From: an uncultured Muribaculaceae bacterium
Lineage (GTDB): Bacteria; Bacteroidota; Bacteroidia; Bacteroidales; Muribaculaceae
Assembly (NCBI GenBank): GCA_910585285.1
Contig: CAJUDL010000031.1
Coordinates: 1 to 42,336 of the forward strand
Direction: 5' to 3'
DNA length: 42,336 bases
Part shown: positions 32,281 through 39,901 of the stretch, one piece after another
Layout of the letters: every line of letters starts with the position of its first letter
How positions within the stretch are numbered: the first letter of the stretch is position 1
The notes under the pieces: generated by a model
What the model was told of the DNA's origin: nothing
What the model saw: only the letters and a program-made list of their open reading frames with translations
The model's database searches: none
Made by a program: the position numbers and the translations under genes

Positions 32281-34284
32281 TTAGTTTAGGCGGTATGCAT
32301 CTGTTGAAAACGCCTTCGGACGTTCCATAATCTCCTTGTAGACATTCCCGAACTTGTCGGTCACGGTTATCTCAAGATCTGTGTCGGCATCCGGACATTG
32401 AATCTGGAAGAAGTGGAAACGCTGAGAGGTCCCGGTTCCCGGAATCGAAGTCAGGGCATCGCGATCCCAATAAGGAATGGTAAGGGCTGCTATCGAAAGA
32501 GGATCATATGCCACAACCTGAGTCGCCGCCAATGTCTTGCCGGAAACCGTCTTCACTTCAATCTTGCAGTCCGAGTTCCAGTTCCAAACATTCACGAGCA
32601 CTTGATTCTTACGAGTGCCGGAAGCATAGGGAGTCACATAGCGATCGGTAAATGTCTTTATGACCTTAGAATCTTTCAGGTTCTTCCACTGCACGTTGCT
32701 GAAATCCACATTATTAAGGTCATAAGCACGGTATTGTATTCTCTCATCCATACCGGTACCCTTATAGTTCCATTTCACATTTTTACCGGTAAAGTCAAAA
32801 ATTGCATATCCATAAGGAGTTCCATCACAACATACTCCAACGCCAGGTGTGTAGTATCCCGAATACCACCAGTCGCCACACACGGCTGGAATATTGTGCT
32901 CATATACAGGATGGTTGTAATTCTTGGCAGGAACATCAGTTGGCAACACCGTATGCTGCAGATGCAGGTGTCCGTTTACGAAATGCACCTCATAGCCGGC
33001 GCAGGCAGCTATGAGCTGGTCGGCATTCATATATGGATTCGAAGAGGATTTGGCACGCAGAGAATAAGAATTGGCGACTGACGTGCTGTATGAGAACTGC
33101 GACCCATGCGTCACCACATACACAGGCGTGGATTTATCCACATAGCTGAGATCCTTTGCAAGCCATGCAAGCTGCGGACCATAGACGCTCTGTTTGTACG
33201 GACGGTCTGCCACACCATCATAGAGCTGGCAGTCGATATTGTCAAGCACCACGAAATGTATCTGACCGATATTGAAAGAATACCATGCTGGAGCCACATG
33301 TGTGAGCATCGGGCTCGTAGCTGCCTTGTTGCTTGCCACAGCTTTAGGATCATGGTCATGGTTGCCAATCACCTGATAGATGGTCATGTTCTTGATATTC
33401 TCATTGATTGTCTTAACATAATTTGGGAGCTCGTAGCCATTCTTCCAATACTGATCCCAGGTCATATCGCCCAGGGTTATTCCATATATCTTCTCAGAAG
33501 CATGATCACCTTTATATGTTGTTACATCTGTACAGAATTTCTTATACTGCACAATATCCTGACTGCGGTTTGCAAGATGCATGTCTCCGAAGAAAAGCAC
33601 CTTGAAATTATCCTGTCCGTCAACCTTATTAAGCGTAAAAGATATGTTTTCAGGCACATCCTTGCTTAATGCCGTGCGCTGATACATCTTGGGAAATACG
33701 CCGTTTGTTTCAGGCTCGTATCCTGACGGAACTGACATAAATACATAACCCTGTTCCTTTTCAGAAGCAAGACCATAGATTCCCTCTGCATTCGTAACAG
33801 TGCAATTCTCCCCATCGCTGACAACGACATTTGCTACAGGTTTGCCGTCTGAGGTTTCTATTATGCCATAAACTGTAGCGCCCTGAGGAATCGGAATCTG
33901 TCGAGCCACTATAGTGATCTTGATAGTGCCAAGAAGAGTGCGCTGTCCATTCTTACCAACATGGATCCGATATGTGCCTGTCTCTATATTGGCTGGCACG
34001 GAAAAAGTAAAATGATCTGCCCCTGCCTCGATGATGTCGCACGCTGTAAGTTTTCCGCTAAGCTCAAGGTAGATTTTCTCGGAAGTTGTGATGCCTCCAC
34101 CCTCCTGAGGGATCGTGATAGTGCCACCTTTCACCAGATCCACATTCTCTGGAACAGTAACGTTGAATTCATTTGTGACTGTCGAATTGCCATTAGGATT
34201 GTCGTCTTTACAGGAAACGGCTGAACCGGTCAACAGGGCTGCCACAAGCATCGTTTTCAGTAAGTTGCTTATTTTTTGAGTCAT
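32281..34284 (-). CDS. Calcineurin-like metallophosphoesterase lipoprotein
   Basis: 667 residues. A lipoprotein signal ends at GSAVSC, with KDDN after it. An N-terminal beta domain and a carboxypeptidase-regulatory-like segment (VYGIIETSDGKPVANVVVSDG) precede the metallophosphoesterase core: VLFFGDMHLANRS, GITLGDMTWDQY, YQVIGNHDHDP, YVVTHGSQF and HFVNGHLHLQH supply the metal ligands D, H, D, N, H and H. A C-terminal beta domain closes the protein (MetallophosN/core/MetallophosC order). It would hydrolyse phosphate esters at the cell surface or in the periplasm. As the first gene of the SusCD operon and its only enzyme, it suggests the operon takes up something released from a phosphorylated polymer; that substrate is inferred. 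Confidence 0.92.
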   Translation of the reverse strand: MTQKISNLLKTMLVAALLTGSAVSCKDDNPNGNSTVTNEFNVTVPENVDLVKGGTITIPQEGGGITTSEKIYLELSGKLTACDIIEAGADHFTFSVPANIETGTYRIHVGKNGQRTLLGTIKITIVARQIPIPQGATVYGIIETSDGKPVANVVVSDGENCTVTNAEGIYGLASEKEQGYVFMSVPSGYEPETNGVFPKMYQRTALSKDVPENISFTLNKVDGQDNFKVLFFGDMHLANRSQDIVQYKKFCTDVTTYKGDHASEKIYGITLGDMTWDQYWKNGYELPNYVKTINENIKNMTIYQVIGNHDHDPKAVASNKAATSPMLTHVAPAWYSFNIGQIHFVVLDNIDCQLYDGVADRPYKQSVYGPQLAWLAKDLSYVDKSTPVYVVTHGSQFSYSTSVANSYSLRAKSSSNPYMNADQLIAACAGYEVHFVNGHLHLQHTVLPTDVPAKNYNHPVYEHNIPAVCGDWWYSGYYTPGVGVCCDGTPYGYAIFDFTGKNVKWNYKGTGMDERIQYRAYDLNNVDFSNVQWKNLKDSKVIKTFTDRYVTPYASGTRKNQVLVNVWNWNSDCKIEVKTVSGKTLAATQVVAYDPLSIAALTIPYWDRDALTSIPGTGTSQRFHFFQIQCPDADTDLEITVTDKFGNVYKEIMERPKAFSTDAYRLN

Positions 34285-34543
34285 GGTTGTTATTAATTGT
34301 TCTAATGTTTTAGTTATGGTAATCTTGCGAGATGTCCTAAGGTTGAAGGGGAGTTTTTCAAAGTCAATGAGGCTTCAGAAGAAGTTGCATTTACGTATGA
34401 AATTCAAAATCAAGACAGCTTCAAGTTCAGTTGCATTTCATGGATGAAATGATAAATTTCCAGTAAATCAAGAATGCAAACCATAGGCGTTTTCTTCGTC
34501 TGCATTATGATTATCTCTCCGCAAGAGATACTTGTTTACGTGG

Positions 34544-34577
34544 CAAAGATATGTAAAAATTTTTATATAATTTCAAA
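34544..34577 (-). promoter_or_regulatory. Candidate promoter of the phosphoesterase-SusCD operon
   Basis: On the minus strand, TTTG (34577-34574), a 22-nt spacer and TATCTTTG (34551-34544). It lies just inside the inner repeat arm, so the transcript would run through both left-hand repeat arms before the ATG at 34284. Confidence 0.5.
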
Positions 34578-34934
34578 TTAATCAAAAAAATTTATAAAAA
34601 TTCAATCAAATCGCTCCGGCGGGGCAATAGATTGCACCAACATGCTCATTCTTAGGATGTTTTTAAATATAAAATTCATCAAAATCTCAGTTTATCGGGC
34701 GCAGCCAATGATAAAGCAAAAGTGGTTGTTGTGTGGTTGTGAGTGGTTAGAGAGAAAAAACACTTTAAACTATCAACGAGGGGAAATGTTTTTATTGGTT
34801 TTAATGGCTTGAGAATTTTTAGATAGGTTTTACGCTGCGCATTATAAACGTGGATTAGAATACTTTATAATAAAATCATGAATATTTTATCTGACTTGTC
34901 GACACTACCCATCAATTTGTTAAAATTTATTAAA

Positions 34935-34942
34935 TACATTTG
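34935..34942 (+). promoter_or_regulatory. Plus-strand -7-like box inside the inverted-repeat segment
   Basis: TACATTTG fits TAnnTTTG. A TTTG at 34916-34919 is only 15 nt upstream, shorter than usual, so this is a weak candidate. It points to the right. Confidence 0.3.
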
Positions 34943-35251
34943 TATCCTATTAATATTAGGATATATATATAATTCAAGTATCTCTTGCGGAGAGATACTT
35001 AGGGTCAAGTCCTGTCAAAGACTAATTCATACGTAAATGCAACTTCTTATGAAGCACCATTACATTGAAAAACACATACCGGTCTTAGAGTTCTTCCGGT
35101 ACAAGCCGAAAAGCCGATGCCAAGTAACTCTTGATTTGTCTGATTAAATGTGTAAGATTATCCCTACAGCTTTCCTGAAAGCCAGTCGTGGCATTGATCG
35201 GTTTCATATCCAGAAAACCTTTATGCTTATCCCCTCTGATTTTCTATGACC

Positions 35252-35274
35252 AAAAAAATCCTCAAGAAATGAGG
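35252..35274 (-). terminator. Terminator-like hairpin, minus strand
   Basis: On the minus strand the 5-bp stem CCTCA/TGAGG with loop TTTCT is followed by ATTTTTTT. No minus-strand gene ends here now, which fits the view that a gene has been lost. Confidence 0.4.
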
Positions 35275-35335
35275 ACAAAAAAAATTGATTGTCGTCCCGA
35301 CAACCAATCTTACGTTAACCTTAAAATCTAATACC

Positions 35336-35410
35336 ATGAAAAACTCAATGCAAAATTATAAAATATTTTTCATATATGCTACAAAACATAAAAAAATATT
35401 TGCATTTTAG
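35336..35410 (+). CDS. 24-codon open frame, probable remnant of a gene start
   Basis: ATG at 35336 opens MKNSMQNYKIFFIYA... and stops at 35410 after 24 residues. The DNA before it (CCTTAAAATCTAATACCATG) looks like the leader that precedes many SusC-type genes in Bacteroidales. The peptide itself matches nothing I know. I take it as a truncated 5' end rather than a functional peptide. Confidence 0.25.
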   Translation: MKNSMQNYKIFFIYATKHKKIFAF

Positions 35411-35437
35411 CTTTTATTAACAAATAAACGCATGAAA

Positions 35438-35469
35438 TTTGGGTTTATGCAGATTAATATTTAAATTTG
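35438..35469 (+). promoter_or_regulatory. Promoter of the DPM1-like glycosyltransferase
   Basis: TTTG (35438-35441), a 20-nt spacer and TAAATTTG (35462-35469). It overlaps the start of a longer reading frame and so places the true start at ATG 35490. Confidence 0.8.
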
Positions 35470-35489
35470 TAAAATTAACCAATTGTACG

Positions 35490-36443
35490 ATGTCGAATAT
35501 TACTCCAGAAATAGCCATTGTGATTCCCTGCTATAATGAGCAGGAAGTATTGCCGTTGACCAATCCCGTCCTTACCGGGCTAATTCAACGCATGGTTAAA
35601 GACGGAGAAATTGCCGCCAGCAGTTACATCCTTTATGTTGATGACGGCAGTCGCGACAACACGTGGAATCTTATTGAAGAATACGCATCCGAAAGCGCAC
35701 TTGTGAAAGGTATCAAACTCGCTGCCAACTCGGGTCATCAAAATGCCTTGATTGCCGGACTCGAAACTGTCGCCGACCATTGTGACGCTGCAATATCCAT
35801 TGATGCCGACCTTCAGGATGACATAGATGCCATACCACGAATGATAGCGGAATTCCGTAGGGGATACGATATCGTTTACGGCGTGCGCAACAGTCGCGAA
35901 TCCGACACGTGGTTTAAACGAGAGTCCGCACAAAGTTTTTATAAATTGATGAGAGACCTTGGTGTCAATTCGGTATACAACCATGCCGACTTCAGATTAA
36001 TGAGTTCTGACACCATAAAGGATTTTCTTAAATTTGAAGAACGAAATATATTTATACGAGGTATAATCCCAGGATTGGGACGCAAACAGACTTCAGTTTT
36101 TTATGACAGGAAGCCACGCCAGGCAGGAGAATCCAAATACCCATTGAAGAAGATGATCAACTTTGCAGTTGATGGCATAACATCTTTCTCTGTGCGCCCC
36201 GTGCGCATGGTATTCTTCCTCGGACTTGGATTTCTCTTGGTAGCCCTCGGCATTTTCATCTATGTAATGATACGCTATTTCGGAGGAGAGACCATCGAGG
36301 GCTGGACCTCCCTGATGCTTTCCATATGGTTCTGCACCGGCATGATCCTGATATCACTCGGCATAATCGGAGAATACATCGGCAAAATCTACACTGAAGT
36401 AAAGCATCGTCCTCGCTATTCAATAGAGAAATATATCAAATAA
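35490..36443 (+). CDS. GT2 glycosyltransferase, GtrB/DPM1-like, with C-terminal membrane helices
   Basis: 317 residues. The GT-A domain has IAIVIPCYNEQEVLP, LYVDDGSRDNTW, ANSGHQNALIAGLE and the metal motif AISIDADLQDD. Next comes the YGVRNSRESDTWFKR loop and a YNHADFRLMSS acceptor-side segment, typical of dolichyl/undecaprenyl-phosphate sugar synthases. Two membrane helices follow (VFFLGLGFLLVALGIFIYVMI and the segment around WFCTGMILISLGIIG), ending in YIGKIYTEVKHRPRY. It would load a sugar onto undecaprenyl phosphate on the inner membrane for surface glycan modification. The GT-C enzyme at 40733 is the kind of partner that uses such donors. It converges on the sulfatase-fold gene with 13 bases between the stops. 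Confidence 0.93.
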   Translation: MSNITPEIAIVIPCYNEQEVLPLTNPVLTGLIQRMVKDGEIAASSYILYVDDGSRDNTWNLIEEYASESALVKGIKLAANSGHQNALIAGLETVADHCDAAISIDADLQDDIDAIPRMIAEFRRGYDIVYGVRNSRESDTWFKRESAQSFYKLMRDLGVNSVYNHADFRLMSSDTIKDFLKFEERNIFIRGIIPGLGRKQTSVFYDRKPRQAGESKYPLKKMINFAVDGITSFSVRPVRMVFFLGLGFLLVALGIFIYVMIRYFGGETIEGWTSLMLSIWFCTGMILISLGIIGEYIGKIYTEVKHRPRYSIEKYIK

Positions 36444-36456
36444 ATTTATCCAAAAT

Positions 36457-38238
36457 TCATTTAAAATACCCGCCGGTTATCATACGCTCTGACAATTCCC
36501 AATCAGAACGAGATGGATAAGAATAGGGATCTGATATACTGTCATTTAATTTCATATTTGAGGTTACCAAATGAAGATTCCGTAAAATACTGGTTCCGAA
36601 TCCTCGCCAATAATAGTCTTGGACTCCCATAACATCAAGAATTGTTGGATAGACATCAATTTGACCTACCGCCAATTGAGTTTTTATGTCTAGACCAGAA
36701 TTCAATATTATTAATGGTATTGAATGGGACTTAAATTTATTTGCCAACAAAGCCGACTCTCTTGCATTATGGTCCGCTACAATCACAATCACTGAATTAT
36801 CATACAAATTCGCATCCTTAAGTCCTTTGACAAACTGACTCAAACCCGCATCAAACTGGCGCAGTTTCTCAACATACACTTTTTCATTTACCGTCAGAGT
36901 TGTATCCTGCCAGACATCACTTTTTTTCCAACCGAAACCATCATATGGATCATGCATGTCCATCGTGTTGAGCGCAGCGACAAATGGTTGTCTCATATTT
37001 TTGATTATCCGCAATGCATTATTGAAAAGTGCCACATCCTTACCACCCAACTTTTTCATATTCCTAACCATTTCCTTTTCAGGATATAGCTTTTGAAATC
37101 CATAACTTTTCGACAATCTTACCTTATTCCATTGCACAGGATTTGCACAGTCAAATTCATATGCATCCCTACCTAACGCATCTGCAATCGAAGGATAATG
37201 CTCATCAGGATACGTCATCGCAACGGGATTATTAAGAGTCGGAAGCAGACCGGTATGGATAATGAATCTGCCATCGCTTGATCTCCCCAAGCCGACCTGA
37301 GAGCATATATTGTCAGCAACAAACACTCCTTCTCCTTTAATCAAACGTGAAAGATAAGGCATTGCCGAACCTCCATTTACCTTAACGTAAAGACCATCTG
37401 AATTAAAAGACTCTACCACAATAATGATAAGATTCTTTTTACTATTATCAGGCACGCTATCGATTATAAGAGGGTATTCCTTCCGAGAATCAAATATTCT
37501 ATCAATCTCTGCAATTTCTTTTTTATCAAGTCTATGAACTGGTTTTATCTCACCGATTGTCTCAAACGTCCAATACGCAGGGAATCCGTAAAACCGGAGT
37601 GTCATACTGCGATTATAATGTGGAAAGAAATTCTTAAGAATGCCTTTATGTGCATTCAAGGAAAACTCCTTATTCCCCTTGGTTACAAAAGTCCACATCT
37701 TTGCCTGAAGAGTCAGTTGTTGCGAAATAAACAAAACCAACGCCGTTAAAACCACAGCAATTTTTAGATTCCGGCTGAAGCTTTTGACCGAAACTCTTTT
37801 GATGAGTGCAATATAAAACAAAATGGATACCACAAAAGGAACCCCAATCCATAAATCGCCTAATTTTACCGAAGAAAACGCAGAATCAGCCACAACACCA
37901 GTGGCATTCTGCACCCCGAACATTGTCGAGAATCCCATCATATCGTTAAAATTTCGGTAGTAAAGCAAATTGGCATAAAGATATATCGGCACCAATACCA
38001 TTGGCACGATGACACTCCATCTCCACCTTGGATTAAGCAGCACGAAAGGAGAAATAATGACAACAGCATCAACTGCACCCATAAATGCATTGAAACCCAA
38101 TCCAAATGAATTTATACCTGACAGCTCATAAAATGCGCAAATCTGAACAGCCAGCATCCCCCAGCATACCAACATCATCATTGATGCCCAGTTTGTTCCC
38201 TCTCTGTTGAAAATATTATCCTTGGATTTCCATTTCAT
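36457..38238 (-). CDS. LtaS-like sulfatase-fold membrane enzyme
   Basis: 593 residues. Five or so N-terminal membrane helices (for example WASMMMLVCWGMLAVQICAF and IGVPFVVSILFYIALI) are followed by an extracytoplasmic alkaline-phosphatase/sulfatase domain. Metal and catalytic motifs are NLIIIVVESFNSDG, GLGRSSDGRF (a serine at the usual nucleophile threonine position of LtaS) and VIVIVADHNAR. The family transfers phosphoglycerol or phosphoethanolamine from a phospholipid to a glycan or lipid A at the outer face of the inner membrane. The nearby glycosyltransferases fit such a role in envelope decoration. The donor is not known. A minus-strand box TACTTTTG (38262-38255) stands 17 bases before the ATG. 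Confidence 0.88.
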   Translation of the reverse strand: MKWKSKDNIFNREGTNWASMMMLVCWGMLAVQICAFYELSGINSFGLGFNAFMGAVDAVVIISPFVLLNPRWRWSVIVPMVLVPIYLYANLLYYRNFNDMMGFSTMFGVQNATGVVADSAFSSVKLGDLWIGVPFVVSILFYIALIKRVSVKSFSRNLKIAVVLTALVLFISQQLTLQAKMWTFVTKGNKEFSLNAHKGILKNFFPHYNRSMTLRFYGFPAYWTFETIGEIKPVHRLDKKEIAEIDRIFDSRKEYPLIIDSVPDNSKKNLIIIVVESFNSDGLYVKVNGGSAMPYLSRLIKGEGVFVADNICSQVGLGRSSDGRFIIHTGLLPTLNNPVAMTYPDEHYPSIADALGRDAYEFDCANPVQWNKVRLSKSYGFQKLYPEKEMVRNMKKLGGKDVALFNNALRIIKNMRQPFVAALNTMDMHDPYDGFGWKKSDVWQDTTLTVNEKVYVEKLRQFDAGLSQFVKGLKDANLYDNSVIVIVADHNARESALLANKFKSHSIPLIILNSGLDIKTQLAVGQIDVYPTILDVMGVQDYYWRGFGTSILRNLHLVTSNMKLNDSISDPYSYPSRSDWELSERMITGGYFK

Positions 38239-38254
38239 ACTGTCAAGTTTTCTA

Positions 38255-38262
38255 CAAAAGTA
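38255..38262 (-). promoter_or_regulatory. -7 box of the sulfatase-fold gene
   Basis: TACTTTTG on the minus strand fits TAnnTTTG and lies 16 nt upstream of the ATG at 38238. No -33 element is seen at the usual spacing. Confidence 0.45.
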
Positions 38263-38356
38263 ATAAAAATCCCATCAAAACCCCTTAAAATGGAGAATTT
38301 GAGTACCTTTGAAAGGACAATTCAACAAATCCAAGCACTTTTACACAGATTTTTAT

Positions 38357-38364
38357 TATTTTTG
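38357..38364 (+). promoter_or_regulatory. -7 box of the RAYT gene
   Basis: TATTTTTG fits TAnnTTTG, 21 nt before the ATG at 38386. No -33 element at good spacing. Confidence 0.4.
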
Positions 38365-38385
38365 TGAATCATAACAAGTATTTGA

Positions 38386-39630
38386 ATGAATCTCCCCTCA
38401 GACACAACAAATCGGATTTTTCGGGAAGAGACACAGCCGAGCATGCATCGTCGCTGCCACGATCATGATTACCGCTCCATCTCCTATTACATGATAACCC
38501 TCAGCAAGAATCCGGCTTTTAAGCCAGCCTTCTGCCGAATTTTCGACGTCTCTTTCGAAGCTCCCGACTTCGATGCCGCCAAAGCCCGCTCAAACGCCCT
38601 CACGCCCGGCATCAAAAGGATTCTCTTATCTGATAAAGCCGGCACTGCCGGCTCTTCAGTGCCCGGCTCCTCAAGCCGGGATGCCCGCACGACCTGCGGC
38701 TCCTTAAGCCGGGATGCCCGCGCAGCCAGCGGCTCCTCAAGCCGGGATAATCGCGCAGCCTGCGGCTCCTCAAGTGGGGTTATCCCCGCCATCGAGCTAA
38801 CCGACACTGGAGCTCTTATCCGCTTAGCATTCCGAGACTTCTTCAAAATCCACCCCATGCTGCTTTTGAAAAAGATTGTGGTGATGCCTGACCACATTCA
38901 CTTCATTATTCATGTGCGGGAATATCTTCCGGATCATCTCGGTCATTACATCGGATTGTTAAAACATACCTGCAGCCGATACGTTTGCAATCCTTTGAAT
39001 GCAAACATCACCAAATCATCCGAATCAGACAAAGATATATTCCCCGTATTTGAAGATAACTACCACGATAGAATTATAAGAAACCAAAATATGCTTGAGA
39101 CGGAGCGCCGCTATCTTGATGACAACCCGCGCCGCTATCTTTTCCGCAAGATGCATCCGGAATTCTTCAGTTCGCCGGTTATTCTAACAATCGGCGAAGA
39201 GCAATACGCTGCCTTTGGCAATATATTGCTGTTACGCAAACTCCACCCTATACCCGTAATAATCAGCAGCAAATATACAGAGCATCAGCTAAAAGAATTT
39301 GAAACAGGATGGAGAGAAGCAACAAGAGAACACAAGGCATTAGCCTCACCTTTCATCAGTAAAGCAGAGAAATCAATTAGGGAAGAAATTCTTATTAACG
39401 GAGGAACAATAGTTGAGATCCTCGACAACGGCTTCCCCGAAAAATACAAACCCTGGGGACGCAACTTCGACCTCTGCATGGAAGGGAGACTCCTACAAAT
39501 CGCCCCAATCGCATATAACACCTCAAAAACACCCCTAAGCCGGGCGAAAGCTCTGGAGCTGAATTCGCTTGCACGCCGTCTTTGCCAACACAGCGCTTCC
39601 GCGACAGTCCTCCGTGTTCGCTCCCGTTAG
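38386..39630 (+). CDS. REP-associated tyrosine transposase (IS200-like HUH family)
   Basis: 414 residues. The Y1 transposase domain is recognisable from an N-terminal strand (DYRSISYYMITLSKN), the HUH metal motif VVMPDHIHFIIH and a helix with a candidate catalytic tyrosine (YLDDNPRRYLFRK). These single-strand nucleases recognise and nick REP hairpins in the RAYT group. Between the first strand and the HUH motif a low-complexity insertion of about 50 residues (repeats of the form GSSSRDARAAC) is encoded by 33-nt repeats that are themselves REP-like palindromes. About 170 residues after the domain are of unknown fold. REP-like sequence also follows the gene. I call it a RAYT on the HUH motif and this setting; an ordinary domesticated IS200 relative is the alternative. 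Confidence 0.85.
   Translation: MNLPSDTTNRIFREETQPSMHRRCHDHDYRSISYYMITLSKNPAFKPAFCRIFDVSFEAPDFDAAKARSNALTPGIKRILLSDKAGTAGSSVPGSSSRDARTTCGSLSRDARAASGSSSRDNRAACGSSSGVIPAIELTDTGALIRLAFRDFFKIHPMLLLKKIVVMPDHIHFIIHVREYLPDHLGHYIGLLKHTCSRYVCNPLNANITKSSESDKDIFPVFEDNYHDRIIRNQNMLETERRYLDDNPRRYLFRKMHPEFFSSPVILTIGEEQYAAFGNILLLRKLHPIPVIISSKYTEHQLKEFETGWREATREHKALASPFISKAEKSIREEILINGGTIVEILDNGFPEKYKPWGRNFDLCMEGRLLQIAPIAYNTSKTPLSRAKALELNSLARRLCQHSASATVLRVRSR
38638..38790 (+). repeat. REP-like palindromes, four 33-nt tandem units in the RAYT gene
   Basis: Units start at 38664, 38697, 38730 and 38763, each with CGGCTCCTCAAGCCGG or a variant (5-bp stem CGGCT/AGCCG around CCTCA). Before them, 38640-38663 holds a 24-nt element beginning CGGCACTGCCGGC and ending CAGTGCC that recurs exactly at 39754-39777. 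The repeats keep the reading frame. Confidence 0.85.
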
Positions 39631-39644
39631 CAGCAATCCTGGTC

Positions 39645-39810
39645 GGAAATCCTGCTCAAGAAGCCAAAATTCGGAATCGCACTCGAAAATCCTGCTCAAG
39701 AAGCAGGAAACAGAATTTCGGGCAAAGCCCGAATGCCCGAATGCTGTAAAAGTCGGCACTGCCGGCTCTTCAGTGCCTCGGCTTCTTAAGCCAGGAGAGA
39801 TCTCTCATCT
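39645..39810 (+). repeat. REP-like cluster downstream of the RAYT gene
   Basis: It holds two copies of AAATCCTGCTCAAGAAGC (39647 and 39687), the hairpin CCTGCT-CAAGA-AGCAGG (39691-39707) and the hairpin TTCGGGC-AAA-GCCCGAA (39717-39733). A copy of the 24-nt element from within the RAYT gene (39754-39777) follows, and GGCTTCTTAAGCC comes next. No gene is seen in 39631-39887. Confidence 0.8.
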
Positions 39811-39864
39811 CTGGCTTCCCAAAGCAAGAATCAAGAATGAATTAAAGCGGATTAACCACACATC

Positions 39865-39895
39865 TTTACCGATTGAGTTTTTTTTGCTAACTTTG
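39865..39895 (+). promoter_or_regulatory. Promoter of the second GT gene, leaderless type
   Basis: TTTA (39865-39868), a 19-nt spacer and TAACTTTG (39888-39895). The ATG at 39902 is six bases after the -7 box, so little or no leader is expected. This excludes the longer frame that opens at 39569. Confidence 0.7.
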
Positions 39896-39901
39896 CGGAA
39901 G

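Larger units (their letters stand above)
34373..35054. repeat. Nested inverted repeats, candidate invertible promoter region
   Basis: The outer pair is 34373-34401 and 35026-35054, near-identical over 29 bp with the shared core AAGTTGCATTTACGTATGAA. The inner pair is 34513-34534 and 34975-34996, 22 bp perfect (inner arm contains CTCCGCAAGAGATACTTG). Each inner arm can itself form a hairpin. The enclosed 440 bp hold promoter-like boxes on both strands. The region lies between the minus-strand phosphoesterase-SusCD operon and the plus-strand glycosyltransferase gene. This layout is that of Bacteroidales phase-variable promoters, but no inversion can be shown from one sequence. No gene is seen inside. 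Confidence 0.6.
35055..35437. other. Intergenic region with hairpins and a possible gene-start remnant
   Basis: No functional gene is seen. It contains a minus-strand terminator-like hairpin (35252-35274) and the hairpin TTGTCG-TCC-CGACAA near 35289-35303. A leader-like sequence (TTAACCTTAAAATCTAATAC) ends at a short open frame at 35336-35410. Confidence 0.5.

Noticed and set aside
38664..38790. Regular 33-nt repeats considered as a CRISPR array
   Set aside because: Units are contiguous and near-identical with no unique spacers, they lie in frame in a coding sequence, and no cas gene is present.
39569..39901. Upstream extension of the second glycosyltransferase frame
   Set aside because: The extension is REP-like repeat sequence and a promoter with correct spacing lies just before ATG 39902.
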